Part shown: one piece after another, positions 1 to 6,472 of the stretch
Numbering within the stretch: position 1 is the stretch's first letter
Layout of the letters: each line of letters begins with the position of its first letter
Assembly: GCA_964473995.1 (NCBI GenBank)
Contig: CAYYRB010000039.1
Location: 1-22,572 of the forward strand
Reading direction: 5' to 3'
DNA length: 22,572 nucleotides
Source of the DNA: JAKRSD01 sp964473995
GTDB lineage: Bacteria; Bacteroidota; Bacteroidia; CAIKAF01
Notes under the pieces: generated by a model
Told to the model about the DNA's origin: nothing
Seen by the model: the letters and a program-made list of their open reading frames with translations, nothing else
The model's database searches: none
Translations under genes and position numbers: made by a program

Positions 1-376
1 AAATCATATCTGCTTCCCGAATTTTGGTGCAAAGAACGGGAATTTTTGCGGGATGCTTTATATGAAAGTGAGAAAGAGATTGGAGAATGAGAAAGCGCAG
101 AAGCTATAAGGAGGGCGAAGCAAATAGAATTTTCTCACATGGGCAATCGGTAAAACCCTTTTTCTGATTTTTTTTCAATGGAATTATTATTTTAGGAAAT
201 TAACCATCTGCCATTTGGGGGGGGGTATTGATTAAATATTTCAAAATAATTTGATACGATTGTTCATCACGTATAATGTATTCAAGATAATTTGAATTAT
301 TCTGCCTAACAAACTAAGCGCTTCCTCTTCCAACATTCAGCCGAATTACCTACCTTGTAACCATAAAACCATTGCC
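1..376. other. Gene-poor AT-rich stretch at the window edge
   Basis: No convincing complete gene lies here. Two edge possibilities exist. An open plus-strand frame from base 1 ends with TGA at 88-90, giving 29 residues that I do not recognise. A minus-strand ATG at 7-5 is preceded by TTTGCACC (minus strand, about 30 to 23), a string often seen just after Bacteroidota -7 boxes, so a gene may start here and leave the window leftwards. The rest is AT-rich and holds a run of nine G at 217-225 and a 14-bp palindrome (ATAATT-TG-AATTAT) at 287-300. A box resembling a -7 element, TACCTTGT, is at 351-358 just before the gene at 377. Nothing here can be assigned firmly. Confidence 0.3.
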
Positions 377-928
377 ATGAATCGACTGCATGCATTTATC
401 CTCCGCATCACCACCGTATATGTGTGGGGATTTTTCTTTCTGGCCTACGTGGCCATGGCAGGTTATTTCATGCCCAGGGCTGCCCAAACCCTGAAATCAA
501 CCTGTGGCGAATCGGTGAAAGTGCCCGATGTGGAAATCGGTTATAATGCGGCTGAGCTGCGTGAAATGATTACGTTCATGAATCCGGATTGCCAGCGGGA
601 ATACTTATTCATATCCGCCGTTACGGATTCGTTCTATCCTCTCGTGTACGGGTTTTTCTTCCTGTTCAGCGCAGTCTATCTTTATTACAAAAATGCCAAT
701 CCATTCGGTGTAAAAGGCCTATACCTGATTGCCTTAGCCGCCATGGTTACGGATTTCGCAGAAAATGCCACGCTGCGTTTCATCATCCGGCATGCCGATT
801 CAGTAGAAGATTCTACCCTGCACATTGCCTCGGCCCTGAGCATGCTCAAGTGGCTATTCGCCCTGGGAGGTTTGTTGGTATTGCTCCTCGGAATTCTTCG
901 GTGGGTGTTTTGGCGGTTTGTAAAATAA
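377..928 (+). CDS. Hypothetical integral membrane protein (about 4 TM)
   Basis: I do not recognise this 183-residue protein. It has a hydrophobic N-terminal segment (about residues 10-30), then a polar, probably extracytoplasmic loop of about 50 residues with two cysteines (in TCGES and PDCQ). Three more hydrophobic segments follow at about 83-104, 113-130 and 153-178, and the end is basic and aromatic. This suggests a four-helix inner-membrane protein with one disulfide-capable loop. The ATG at 377 is preceded by an A-rich leader and no Shine-Dalgarno site. It stands alone and converges with the TonB receptor gene; the two stops are 43 bp apart with no hairpin between them. The membrane location is supported by hydropathy; the function is unknown. 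Confidence 0.7.
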   Translation: MNRLHAFILRITTVYVWGFFFLAYVAMAGYFMPRAAQTLKSTCGESVKVPDVEIGYNAAELREMITFMNPDCQREYLFISAVTDSFYPLVYGFFFLFSAVYLYYKNANPFGVKGLYLIALAAMVTDFAENATLRFIIRHADSVEDSTLHIASALSMLKWLFALGGLLVLLLGILRWVFWRFVK

Positions 929-971
929 AGTTCAGCCCGTTTCCCTGATAGGAGTTGCTTTTTTCAGCACG

Positions 972-3347
972 TCAAAACGAGATCTGCACCCCGCCCGCCC
1001 AATGAAAGCGCGCCTGGGGATAATAAAAATTTTCGGTCGTTTTTTCTCCGCCGTAAATATAGCTGAATGTATATCCGTTGGGCGTATAACGGGCATTGCC
1101 GATGTTATATAGATTCATGAATACACCCAATTTTTTGAATTTCCACACGGTAAATTCATAACGGGCCCGAAAATCTACCAGTGCAAAAGGATTCAAACTG
1201 CGGCTTTTCGTTTGGGTATTATCCATAAACTGCCGACCCACGTATTTGCCCACCACATCCAAAAACAACCCCTCACAAGGGTTGATGCTGAGCGTTCCGC
1301 CCGCCACGATCCGCGGAGAAAAGGCGATATCCGTATTCCGGTGGGATATGGTTTCCTGAACATAGGTGTCATAATTATCGATGTATTCCGTGAACCGGGC
1401 AATTTTATTGATACTCAGCGCCAAATTTGCCGAAAAGGTAACCCTCTTTAAGAACTTCACCGAGCCCTGCAATTCAAGCCCGGTACGGTAACTTTCGGGT
1501 ACATTGGTTCGTGTATATGCCCCCACGTCGTTGATGCGTCCGGTGAGAATAAGCTGGTTGCGGTAATACATCAAAAAGCCTACCGCTTCCAGGGTATAAC
1601 GGCCTTGACTTCGGTGATAGCCCAACTCGGCGTTATAAACCGTTTCATGCAAGGGGGCAGCTCCCGCCACCTCAAAGTCATCCCGGTTGGGCTCTTTGTT
1701 GGCTACGGCTGCCGAAAAATAAAGGCGGTCAAATTGACCCGGAAGCCAGGTGATACCTGCCTTGGGATTAAAAAAATGGTACGTTTCATTTTTTGTTATA
1801 TCCGGGTTATTCCGAAATCCGTTCAACCTGTAATTTACATACCTGTACTGTAAATCGGCGTAAATAAATAGTCCCGGCTTCAATTCCCGGTTTAATTTGG
1901 CATATATATTTCCGTCGTGTTTGAATGCACTGTGATGATAAAACGTGTGCACGGGAACGGGCAGTCCCACTTCGGCCCAGGTAATCCGCCCGTAATGTCG
2001 GGCATCGTAGGACGTGTATGCCCCTCCTGCCGTAATCTGGGTTTTTTCGCCTTCATACCGCAGCGCGAGCGTGCTTCCGTAAAAATAATTGTCTAACCAA
2101 AGCTGCCGCACCACATCACTTTCGGATAGGGTATCTCCACCCAGAATAACCGATGTCAACCCGTAGCGGGAAAGCGCCTGATCGGCCTTATAGTTTTCAT
2201 AAAATCCTTTTCCACGCGTAAGAAAAAGAGCTCCGTTGAGTGTCCACCGCGAAGAAAATGCATGAGTAATAAATGCGCGGTAATAATCCTGCCGGTAATT
2301 GTCGGTTTCGTTGTCGTAGGGAGCGCCCGGTTTTTCGGTTCCCGCGCTGTTATAGGTGCGTGCTGAATCCAACATAAATTCGGGCAACCCGTTCCAACTT
2401 TGATACGTTTTTTCTTTGCCCGTAAAGGCATTCAGGCGTATCGTGGTTTTCTTGCCCCAATACCCCCCAGATACAAAAAACGACTGAAGACGGGATGAAG
2501 CCCTGTCAATATACCCGTCGGATACGATGCGGGAAGCACGGGCATCCAGCGTAAATTTTCCGGCGATGAGTCCGGAGCCCGCACTCAGGGTGGTTTTGAG
2601 CGTGTTAAACGAGCCGTAGGAAGTAGCCAGATCTACATACGCTTCTGGTCGGTAACGTGAAGTACTGATGTTTACCGAGGCACCAAAATTTCCGGGACCC
2701 AGCGTAGATGCTCCCACGCCCCGTTGAATTTGAATATCCTCGGCAGATGAGGCCAGGTCGGGCGTATTTACCCAAAAAACGGCCTGGCTTTCGGCATCAT
2801 TCACCGGGATTCCGTCCAACGTAACATTGATACGCGTAATGTCTGCCCCGCGAATGCGCAGCCCCGTATAACCTACTCCGTTTCCCGCATCCGAAAAGGT
2901 AACGGTGGATGCCGTCTGATCCAACAATATGGGGATGTCTTTGCCGAAATTCTGTTTACGTATGTCCTCGGAAGTGAGCGTGCTCTGTGTAAACGGATCC
3001 TTGCTTCCGGCACGCAATGCGATTACCTCCAATGGTTCCAACCTGCGGGATACGGGACTAAGCCTAATTTCGAAGGTGTTTTGACCCTCATTGAGGTAAT
3101 AGGGCGAAGTGATACTTTCAAACCCTACAAAACTTACCGTGTAAGAACCCGCAGGGGTTTGTATATCGGTTAGTTCAAAACGGCCTCGAGAGTCAGCGGC
3201 AACTCCCTTTCCGTCGGGCTGAAAAAGGATATTGGCCCCTGGCAGCGGATTGCCTGACTGAGCGTTGATAACACGGCCCGTTACAATATACTGGGCGGGA
3301 AGATTAAGTGCCCAAAGGCACAGCAAAAATAGGATCGTTATTCTCAT
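972..3347 (-). CDS. TonB-dependent outer-membrane receptor, probably for thiamin
   Basis: From the ATG at 3347 the protein has 791 residues. A signal peptide (1-19, ending in LPAQ) is followed by a CarboxypepD_reg-like beta domain (about 20-98, GRVINAQSGNPLPGANILF). A TonB plug comes next (about 110-235, with GLRIRGADITRINVTLDGIP and IQIQRGVG), then a beta-barrel to the C-terminus, which ends in the usual aromatic residue (QISF). The family imports scarce nutrients across the outer membrane with TonB energy. The sequence itself does not name the ligand, but the TPP riboswitch just upstream does: receptors under such control are inferred to carry thiamin or its precursors. An upstream TTG at 3410 could extend the frame by 21 residues, but the ATG gives a clean signal peptide. 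The start region is odd: a better Shine-Dalgarno/ATG pair at 3370 is out of frame by one base (see the leader entry). No partner gene follows; the gene converges with the membrane protein at 377-928. Confidence 0.93.
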   Translation of the reverse strand: MRITILFLLCLWALNLPAQYIVTGRVINAQSGNPLPGANILFQPDGKGVAADSRGRFELTDIQTPAGSYTVSFVGFESITSPYYLNEGQNTFEIRLSPVSRRLEPLEVIALRAGSKDPFTQSTLTSEDIRKQNFGKDIPILLDQTASTVTFSDAGNGVGYTGLRIRGADITRINVTLDGIPVNDAESQAVFWVNTPDLASSAEDIQIQRGVGASTLGPGNFGASVNISTSRYRPEAYVDLATSYGSFNTLKTTLSAGSGLIAGKFTLDARASRIVSDGYIDRASSRLQSFFVSGGYWGKKTTIRLNAFTGKEKTYQSWNGLPEFMLDSARTYNSAGTEKPGAPYDNETDNYRQDYYRAFITHAFSSRWTLNGALFLTRGKGFYENYKADQALSRYGLTSVILGGDTLSESDVVRQLWLDNYFYGSTLALRYEGEKTQITAGGAYTSYDARHYGRITWAEVGLPVPVHTFYHHSAFKHDGNIYAKLNRELKPGLFIYADLQYRYVNYRLNGFRNNPDITKNETYHFFNPKAGITWLPGQFDRLYFSAAVANKEPNRDDFEVAGAAPLHETVYNAELGYHRSQGRYTLEAVGFLMYYRNQLILTGRINDVGAYTRTNVPESYRTGLELQGSVKFLKRVTFSANLALSINKIARFTEYIDNYDTYVQETISHRNTDIAFSPRIVAGGTLSINPCEGLFLDVVGKYVGRQFMDNTQTKSRSLNPFALVDFRARYEFTVWKFKKLGVFMNLYNIGNARYTPNGYTFSYIYGGEKTTENFYYPQARFHWAGGVQISF

Positions 3348-3377
3348 TTTCTTGTCATTTTTTTTAACATAAATCAA

Positions 3378-3426
3378 CTCCTGTGTCACGGGCACACAAA
3401 AGCTTACCAATCAAAACGGACAGGAG
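3378..3426 (-). promoter_or_regulatory. Candidate riboswitch expression platform (SD and anti-SD)
   Basis: Reading the minus strand after the TPP aptamer, CTCCTG (3426-3421) is perfectly complementary to CAGGAG (3383-3378), the only good Shine-Dalgarno sequence near the receptor start. Between them lies a small hairpin with a TGTGT/ACACA stem abutting the Shine-Dalgarno site. Pairing of the two six-mers would hide the ribosome site, which fits TPP control at translation. The Shine-Dalgarno site sits 7 nt before an ATG at 3370-3368. That ATG opens an eight-codon frame whose TGA overlaps the receptor ATG at 3347 as ATGA. The pairing is visible in the sequence; its role is inferred. Confidence 0.55.
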
Positions 3427-3449
3427 AAATCTATACAACGATTTTCAGC

Positions 3450-3532
3450 CTGCCTTCCCTACGCCGGTATTAACCGGATCAGGTTTAACGGGTGTAATCT
3501 CAGCTCCGACAAGCGGGGCACCCCGAGGCTTT
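3450..3532 (-). ncRNA. TPP riboswitch (THI element)
   Basis: The minus strand carries the hallmark conserved blocks of the thiamin pyrophosphate aptamer in order: GGGGTGCC, then CTGAGAT, ACCC, CCTGATCCGGTTAATACC and GCGTAGGGAAGGC. The P1 stem closes with AGCCT (3530-3526) against AGGC (3455-3452). The pyrimidine-sensor segment CTGAGA and the pyrophosphate-sensor segment around GCGTAGGGAA are both intact. The next gene downstream on the same strand is the TonB receptor, about 100 nt away, leaving room for an expression platform. In this family TPP binding switches off thiamin synthesis or transport genes. I see no terminator-like U-tract between aptamer and gene, which favours control of translation. 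Confidence 0.95.
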
Positions 3533-3551
3533 TGCTTAGTGAAAAGCAAAA
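3530..3551 (-). other. Perfect 8-bp hairpin at the 5' edge of the TPP aptamer
   Basis: TTTTGCTT (3530-3537) and AAGCAAAA (3544-3551) are perfect complements with a 6-nt loop. In the transcript this stem lies between the probable start site and the P1 strand of the riboswitch and shares one base with P1. It may stack on P1 or protect the 5' end. It is not followed by a U-tract as a terminator would be. Confidence 0.5.
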
Positions 3552-3558
3552 CTTACGG

Positions 3559-3566
3559 CAAAGATA
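3559..3566 (-). promoter_or_regulatory. -7 promoter box of the riboswitch-receptor transcript
   Basis: The minus strand reads TATCTTTG, an exact match to the Bacteroidota -7 consensus TAnnTTTG, followed by CC. Initiation a few bases downstream would put the transcript start just before the 5' hairpin and the TPP aptamer. I see no clear TTG -33 box at the usual distance. Confidence 0.6.
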
Positions 3567-3621
3567 AAAACGAAATTGAAACATAGAAATTGAATTTTAC
3601 GCCGAAAACGGATAGACCCCA

Positions 3622-3649
3622 CTGCCTATTGCCTTCTGCCTATTGCCTT
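3622..3649. repeat. Two perfect tandem copies of a 14-bp unit
   Basis: CTGCCTATTGCCTT occurs twice head to tail (3622-3635 and 3636-3649). Each unit is itself built from the similar heptamers CTGCCTA and TTGCCTT. It lies between the Kazal gene stop and the riboswitch promoter. From memory, similar TGCC-rich tandem repeats turn up between genes in other Bacteroidota, but that cannot be checked here. Confidence 0.7.
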
Positions 3650-3658
3650 AAATCAAAA

Positions 3659-3886
3659 CTACTTCTTCCCACACTCTCCCTTATACACTACACGAATCCT
3701 CACGCAGGAAGCGGCACAGGCATTGCCGTAGGTGACTCCGTCGCAACCGCAAACGGGATCGTATTGCAGGGTACACATGCAATCGGGAATGGGATGGGGC
3801 ACACAAGACGCATCAGGCTTTGCGGCAGTTTTACAACCCGTTCCCAAAGCCGAACAAACGAGCACAAACAGCATCCAATGTTTCAT
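3659..3886 (-). CDS. Small Kazal-domain putative lipoprotein
   Basis: This 75-residue protein has a hydrophobic leader ending in LGTGC, a loose lipobox with Cys18 as the likely lipidated residue. It is followed by a Kazal-type serine protease inhibitor module (about 36-72) with the family signature PVCGCDGVTYGNAC and a final GEC. Eight cysteines follow Cys18. The extra Cys in PVCGC is, as I recall, common in bacterial Kazal proteins. The likely role is an envelope-anchored inhibitor of serine proteases. Its ATG overlaps the stop of the dehydrogenase gene as ATGA, so translation is probably coupled to it. It is the last gene of the rsmG operon. The domain call is strong. The lipoprotein call is moderate because the lipobox has Gly rather than Leu or Val at -3. 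Confidence 0.85.
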   Translation of the reverse strand: MKHWMLFVLVCSALGTGCKTAAKPDASCVPHPIPDCMCTLQYDPVCGCDGVTYGNACAASCVRIRVVYKGECGKK

Positions 3887-4791
3887 TTTTTTTCCTGATA
3901 ATAGTCCACGATGTGATGTATGGCGCTTCTTCCCATCGCCATGACGGCTTCGTATGCATTCCCCCCGATATGCGGTGTGCCGAAAACCCGCGGATGCTGC
4001 AAAAATTCCCGATCGGTACAGGGCTCAGCCGTATACACATCCGTGCAGATAAATGCATCCGGTGTTTCCGCAAGCCATGCTTTTAATTCGCCTTCATTCC
4101 ATATTTCTCCACGGGAAGTATTGATCAATACCACACTTGATTTCATACTCCGCAACGTTTCGATATGAATCATGTTTCGTGTTTCAGACGTAAGGGGAAC
4201 GTGGAACGAAATGATATCGGCAGATGAAAAAATATCTGTTTTCGAACTTTCCAACAAATAATCAGAAAATTGGAAATTAGTATGTTTAACGATGTCATTC
4301 ACCAAAATACGGCATCCGAAAGGCTGAAGCATATGGATAACCTCCCTGCCTATATTTCCCGCCCCGATAATGCCCACCGTTTTTCCTGAGAGTAATCGTC
4401 CGCCGTTTTTAATCCATAAACTATTTTTCAATGCCGTTCCGGTGAAGAACATATTATGGGAAGCCCCCAACATGAAAGCAAGCGTAAGCTCAGCCACGGA
4501 TGTTTTATTCACCCCCTCCGTAATGCCTATGCGTATTCCTCGCTTTTCGCAGGCCTCCACATCTACATTGTCCAAACCCACGCCGTATTTGGAAATCAAT
4601 TTCAAACGGGGACAATGGGCCATCAAATCGTCCGACATGCTTTCCCGTCCAACGAGGAGTACTTCCGCGTCGGCGCAAAAGGCAGCAAGCGGTTCCTGTT
4701 TATCCCAAAAAACCGCCTCGGGGTACAGGCTCTGCAGCTCCTTACAGAGCTCTTCATTTTTCAGAAACGACTCGGCGGTAACCTTCAACAT
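3883..4791 (-). CDS. D-isomer-specific 2-hydroxyacid dehydrogenase
   Basis: This is an NAD-dependent oxidoreductase of 302 residues in the D-2-hydroxyacid dehydrogenase family. The Rossmann glycine motif GAGNIG is at 143-148, and an acidic residue at the end of the next strand (Asp166, LVND) points to NAD rather than NADP. The catalytic triad is present: Arg227 (NTSRGE), Glu256 (DVYTAEP) and His274 (TPHIGG). At 302 residues it lacks the C-terminal ACT regulatory domain of long SerA proteins. The substrate cannot be told from sequence; phosphoglycerate-like or other 2-oxoacid substrates are possible. It starts within the rsmG stop (TGATG, one base shared) and its stop overlaps the Kazal gene start, so the three are very probably one translationally coupled operon. 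Confidence 0.88.
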   Translation of the reverse strand: MLKVTAESFLKNEELCKELQSLYPEAVFWDKQEPLAAFCADAEVLLVGRESMSDDLMAHCPRLKLISKYGVGLDNVDVEACEKRGIRIGITEGVNKTSVAELTLAFMLGASHNMFFTGTALKNSLWIKNGGRLLSGKTVGIIGAGNIGREVIHMLQPFGCRILVNDIVKHTNFQFSDYLLESSKTDIFSSADIISFHVPLTSETRNMIHIETLRSMKSSVVLINTSRGEIWNEGELKAWLAETPDAFICTDVYTAEPCTDREFLQHPRVFGTPHIGGNAYEAVMAMGRSAIHHIVDYYQEKK

Positions 4792-5405
4792 CAGGGAAAA
4801 AGTTGGACTATTTTTTTTGTCTCAAAAAACGGCTCATCGAAAAAGCGACTCAATTCATACACACGGGCATGCAAGGGAATCTGAGTAAGTTCCTGTTCAA
4901 AATCGCCCCCCTTCCAATACCAATAACCCGAATTTTTGCCCAGCCGCAGAAGATGCTCGGTAAATCCGTAAAATTCTGGGATAGACTTAACCGCACGACC
5001 CGTGATAAAATCAAATTTTTCCCTGATTTTTTCGGCCCGATCCCAACGGACGGTTACATTTTTCAGGTTCAACTTTTCAGCTACATCGGCGGCCACTTTC
5101 AATTTTTTGGCAATGGAATCGTTCAGGACAAATTCGGTTTCGGGGAACCAGATGGCCAAGGGTATACCGGGAAATCCCCCCCCCGAACCCACATCAATAA
5201 CACGCGCTCCCGCAGGAAATGAAAAAATGGGAATCAGGCCCAGGGAGTGCAATACATGACGTTCCCAAAAATGCACAAAGTCGGCACGGGAAATCAGGTT
5301 GATTTGGGCATTCCAATCGGCATACAATGCTTCCAGACGGGACAATTTATCCATCACCTGACCCTCAGCCTGCGGAAAATAGGTTTCAATCAACTGAATG
5401 CTCAT
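4791..5405 (-). CDS. rsmG: 16S rRNA (guanine-527 N7) methyltransferase RsmG
   Basis: A 204-residue SAM-dependent methyltransferase that modifies G527 of 16S rRNA in the cytoplasm. The family signatures are visible: NLISR (36-40), the WERHVLHSL segment (47-55), the SAM-binding loop VIDVGSGGGFPGIPLAI (69-85), and GRAV (136-139). Length is normal for the family. The ATG at 5405 is preceded at 12 nt by the downstream part of an exact TAnnTTTG box, so the leader is very short. It is the first gene of an operon with a 2-hydroxyacid dehydrogenase and a Kazal lipoprotein; neither has an obvious link to rRNA methylation. Loss of RsmG gives low-level streptomycin resistance in several bacteria (family knowledge). 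Confidence 0.95.
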   Translation of the reverse strand: MSIQLIETYFPQAEGQVMDKLSRLEALYADWNAQINLISRADFVHFWERHVLHSLGLIPIFSFPAGARVIDVGSGGGFPGIPLAIWFPETEFVLNDSIAKKLKVAADVAEKLNLKNVTVRWDRAEKIREKFDFITGRAVKSIPEFYGFTEHLLRLGKNSGYWYWKGGDFEQELTQIPLHARVYELSRFFDEPFFETKKIVQLFP

Positions 5406-5422
5406 CGCTACAATTTCTTGAG

Positions 5423-5430
5423 CAAAGGTA
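5423..5430 (-). promoter_or_regulatory. -7 promoter box for the rsmG operon
   Basis: The minus strand reads TACCTTTG followed by C, an exact match to TAnnTTTG. It lies between the pfkA stop (5439) and the rsmG ATG (5405), which argues that the rsmG operon is transcribed on its own and not only by read-through from pfkA. No TTG -33 box is seen in the pfkA tail. Confidence 0.6.
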
Positions 5431-5438
5431 GGGAAAAC

Positions 5439-6410
5439 CTAGCGGAGGATTTTGGATATGCGGATGGTTTCCTCATCGGGAATGCGGTGCAATTTCACGG
5501 CCTGTTCGAAAGGAGTAAAAACCACCTCCTCGCCTTTGATTCCCGCAGCCAGGTCAGTTTTCCCCGAGAGCAGGGCTTCCACGGCTTTCACGCCCAACTT
5601 TCCGCCCAATACCCGGTCAAACCAGGTTGGCGCCCCGCCACGCTGCACGTGACCCAAGACAGAAACCCGTATATCGAAATGCCGATATTCGGCTTTGATC
5701 TGCTCCGCCAATTCGAAGGCTTTCCCTTCTTTTTCGCCCTCGGAAACCACGACCAAAAAAGGCTCTTTCACCCCTGCTTTTCCGCGTTTTTCCAACGTTG
5801 CATATAACTCATTCCAATCATTCGGATCTTCGGGAATGAGGATGCCTCCCGCACCGTTGGCCATTCCGGCATTCAATGCGATAAATCCTGCATCGCGACC
5901 CATGACCTCTACAAAAAACATGCGGTCGTGCGACTCGGCGGTATCCATGATCCGGTCCATGCACTCCACCGCGGTATTCACGGCAGTATCATAACCCAAG
6001 GTATATTCTGTGCCATAGAGGTCATTGTCAATCGTTCCCGGAATGCCAATGGCCGGGATATTGAACTCTTCGCGAAGTGCACGCACGCCCCGGTAAGTGC
6101 CGTCACCGCCTATGGCTACCAACCCTTCAATACCCGAATCATTCAAAAATTCATAAGCCTTTTTCCTTCCATCGGAGGTGTGAAAAGCCTCACTTCTGGC
6201 GGATTTCAGGATGGTGCCTCCACGGCGGATGATGCCTTCGGTAAGCGCTTCGGTAAGCACCACGGACTGCCCTTCAATCATCCCGTTAAAACCGCGGTAA
6301 ATACCAACCGCTTCTGCCCCATAATGAGCACAGGCTTTAAACACGGCCCGTATGGCCGCATTCATGCCCGGCGAATCGCCTCCGGAAGTAAACACGCCTA
6401 TTTTTTTCAT
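5439..6410 (-). CDS. pfkA: ATP-dependent 6-phosphofructokinase
   Basis: Phosphorylates fructose 6-phosphate to the 1,6-bisphosphate in glycolysis (cytoplasm). Visible motifs: TSGGDSPGMNAAIR (8-21), GGDGT (101-105), PGTIDND with catalytic Asp128, MGRDAG (170-175), and LGHVQRGGAP near the C-terminus. Residues that separate the two phosphoryl donors are Gly104 and Gly125 (E. coli Gly104 and Gly124). PPi-dependent enzymes carry Asp and Lys there, so ATP is the predicted donor. Length (323) is typical of bacterial PfkA. A GTG directly upstream (6413) could add one residue, but the ATG at 6410 matches the family start (MKKIGVFTSGGD). It is divergent from dcd. Confidence 0.96.
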   Translation of the reverse strand: MKKIGVFTSGGDSPGMNAAIRAVFKACAHYGAEAVGIYRGFNGMIEGQSVVLTEALTEGIIRRGGTILKSARSEAFHTSDGRKKAYEFLNDSGIEGLVAIGGDGTYRGVRALREEFNIPAIGIPGTIDNDLYGTEYTLGYDTAVNTAVECMDRIMDTAESHDRMFFVEVMGRDAGFIALNAGMANGAGGILIPEDPNDWNELYATLEKRGKAGVKEPFLVVVSEGEKEGKAFELAEQIKAEYRHFDIRVSVLGHVQRGGAPTWFDRVLGGKLGVKAVEALLSGKTDLAAGIKGEEVVFTPFEQAVKLHRIPDEETIRISKILR

Positions 6411-6417
6411 CACAAAA

Positions 6418-6425
6418 CGAATATA
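6418..6425 (-). promoter_or_regulatory. Possible -7 box for pfkA
   Basis: The minus strand reads TATATTCG, one base from TAnnTTTG. It ends only 7 nt before the ATG, so the transcript would be nearly leaderless. Weak on its own, but the facing dcd side carries the same TTCG variant. Confidence 0.3.
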
Positions 6426-6447
6426 CCAAAATCGGGGCCATTTTCAC

Positions 6448-6455
6448 TATTTTCG
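6448..6455 (+). promoter_or_regulatory. -7 box for dcd-fumC
   Basis: TATTTTCG, one base from TAnnTTTG, followed by CACC as is common in Bacteroidota leaders. It ends 17 nt before the dcd ATG, giving a short leader. Confidence 0.4.
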
Positions 6456-6472
6456 CACCAAATTTATAGGAT

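Noticed and set aside
1..90. Plus-strand partial gene ending at 90
   Set aside because: Only 29 codons are visible with no recognisable motif, and a minus-strand start at the edge is about as likely, so I did not call a CDS.
287..300. AT-only palindrome ATAATT-TG-AATTAT
   Set aside because: Expected by chance in such AT-rich DNA and not placed at a gene start.
929..971. Terminator between the convergent membrane protein and receptor genes
   Set aside because: No inverted repeat of useful length is present in the 43 bp.
3348..3410. TTG at 3410 as the receptor start
   Set aside because: It would put 21 polar residues before the signal peptide; the ATG at 3347 gives a standard one.
3622..3649. 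Tandem 14-mers as a CRISPR remnant
   Set aside because: The copies are directly adjacent with no spacers, and no cas gene is in the window.
3590..3898. Plus-strand 102-codon frame covering the Kazal gene
   Set aside because: The minus strand encodes a clear cysteine-patterned Kazal domain; the plus frame includes the tandem repeat and has no motif.
5247..5807. 186-codon plus-strand frame across rsmG and pfkA
   Set aside because: Antisense to two well-supported genes and without family features.
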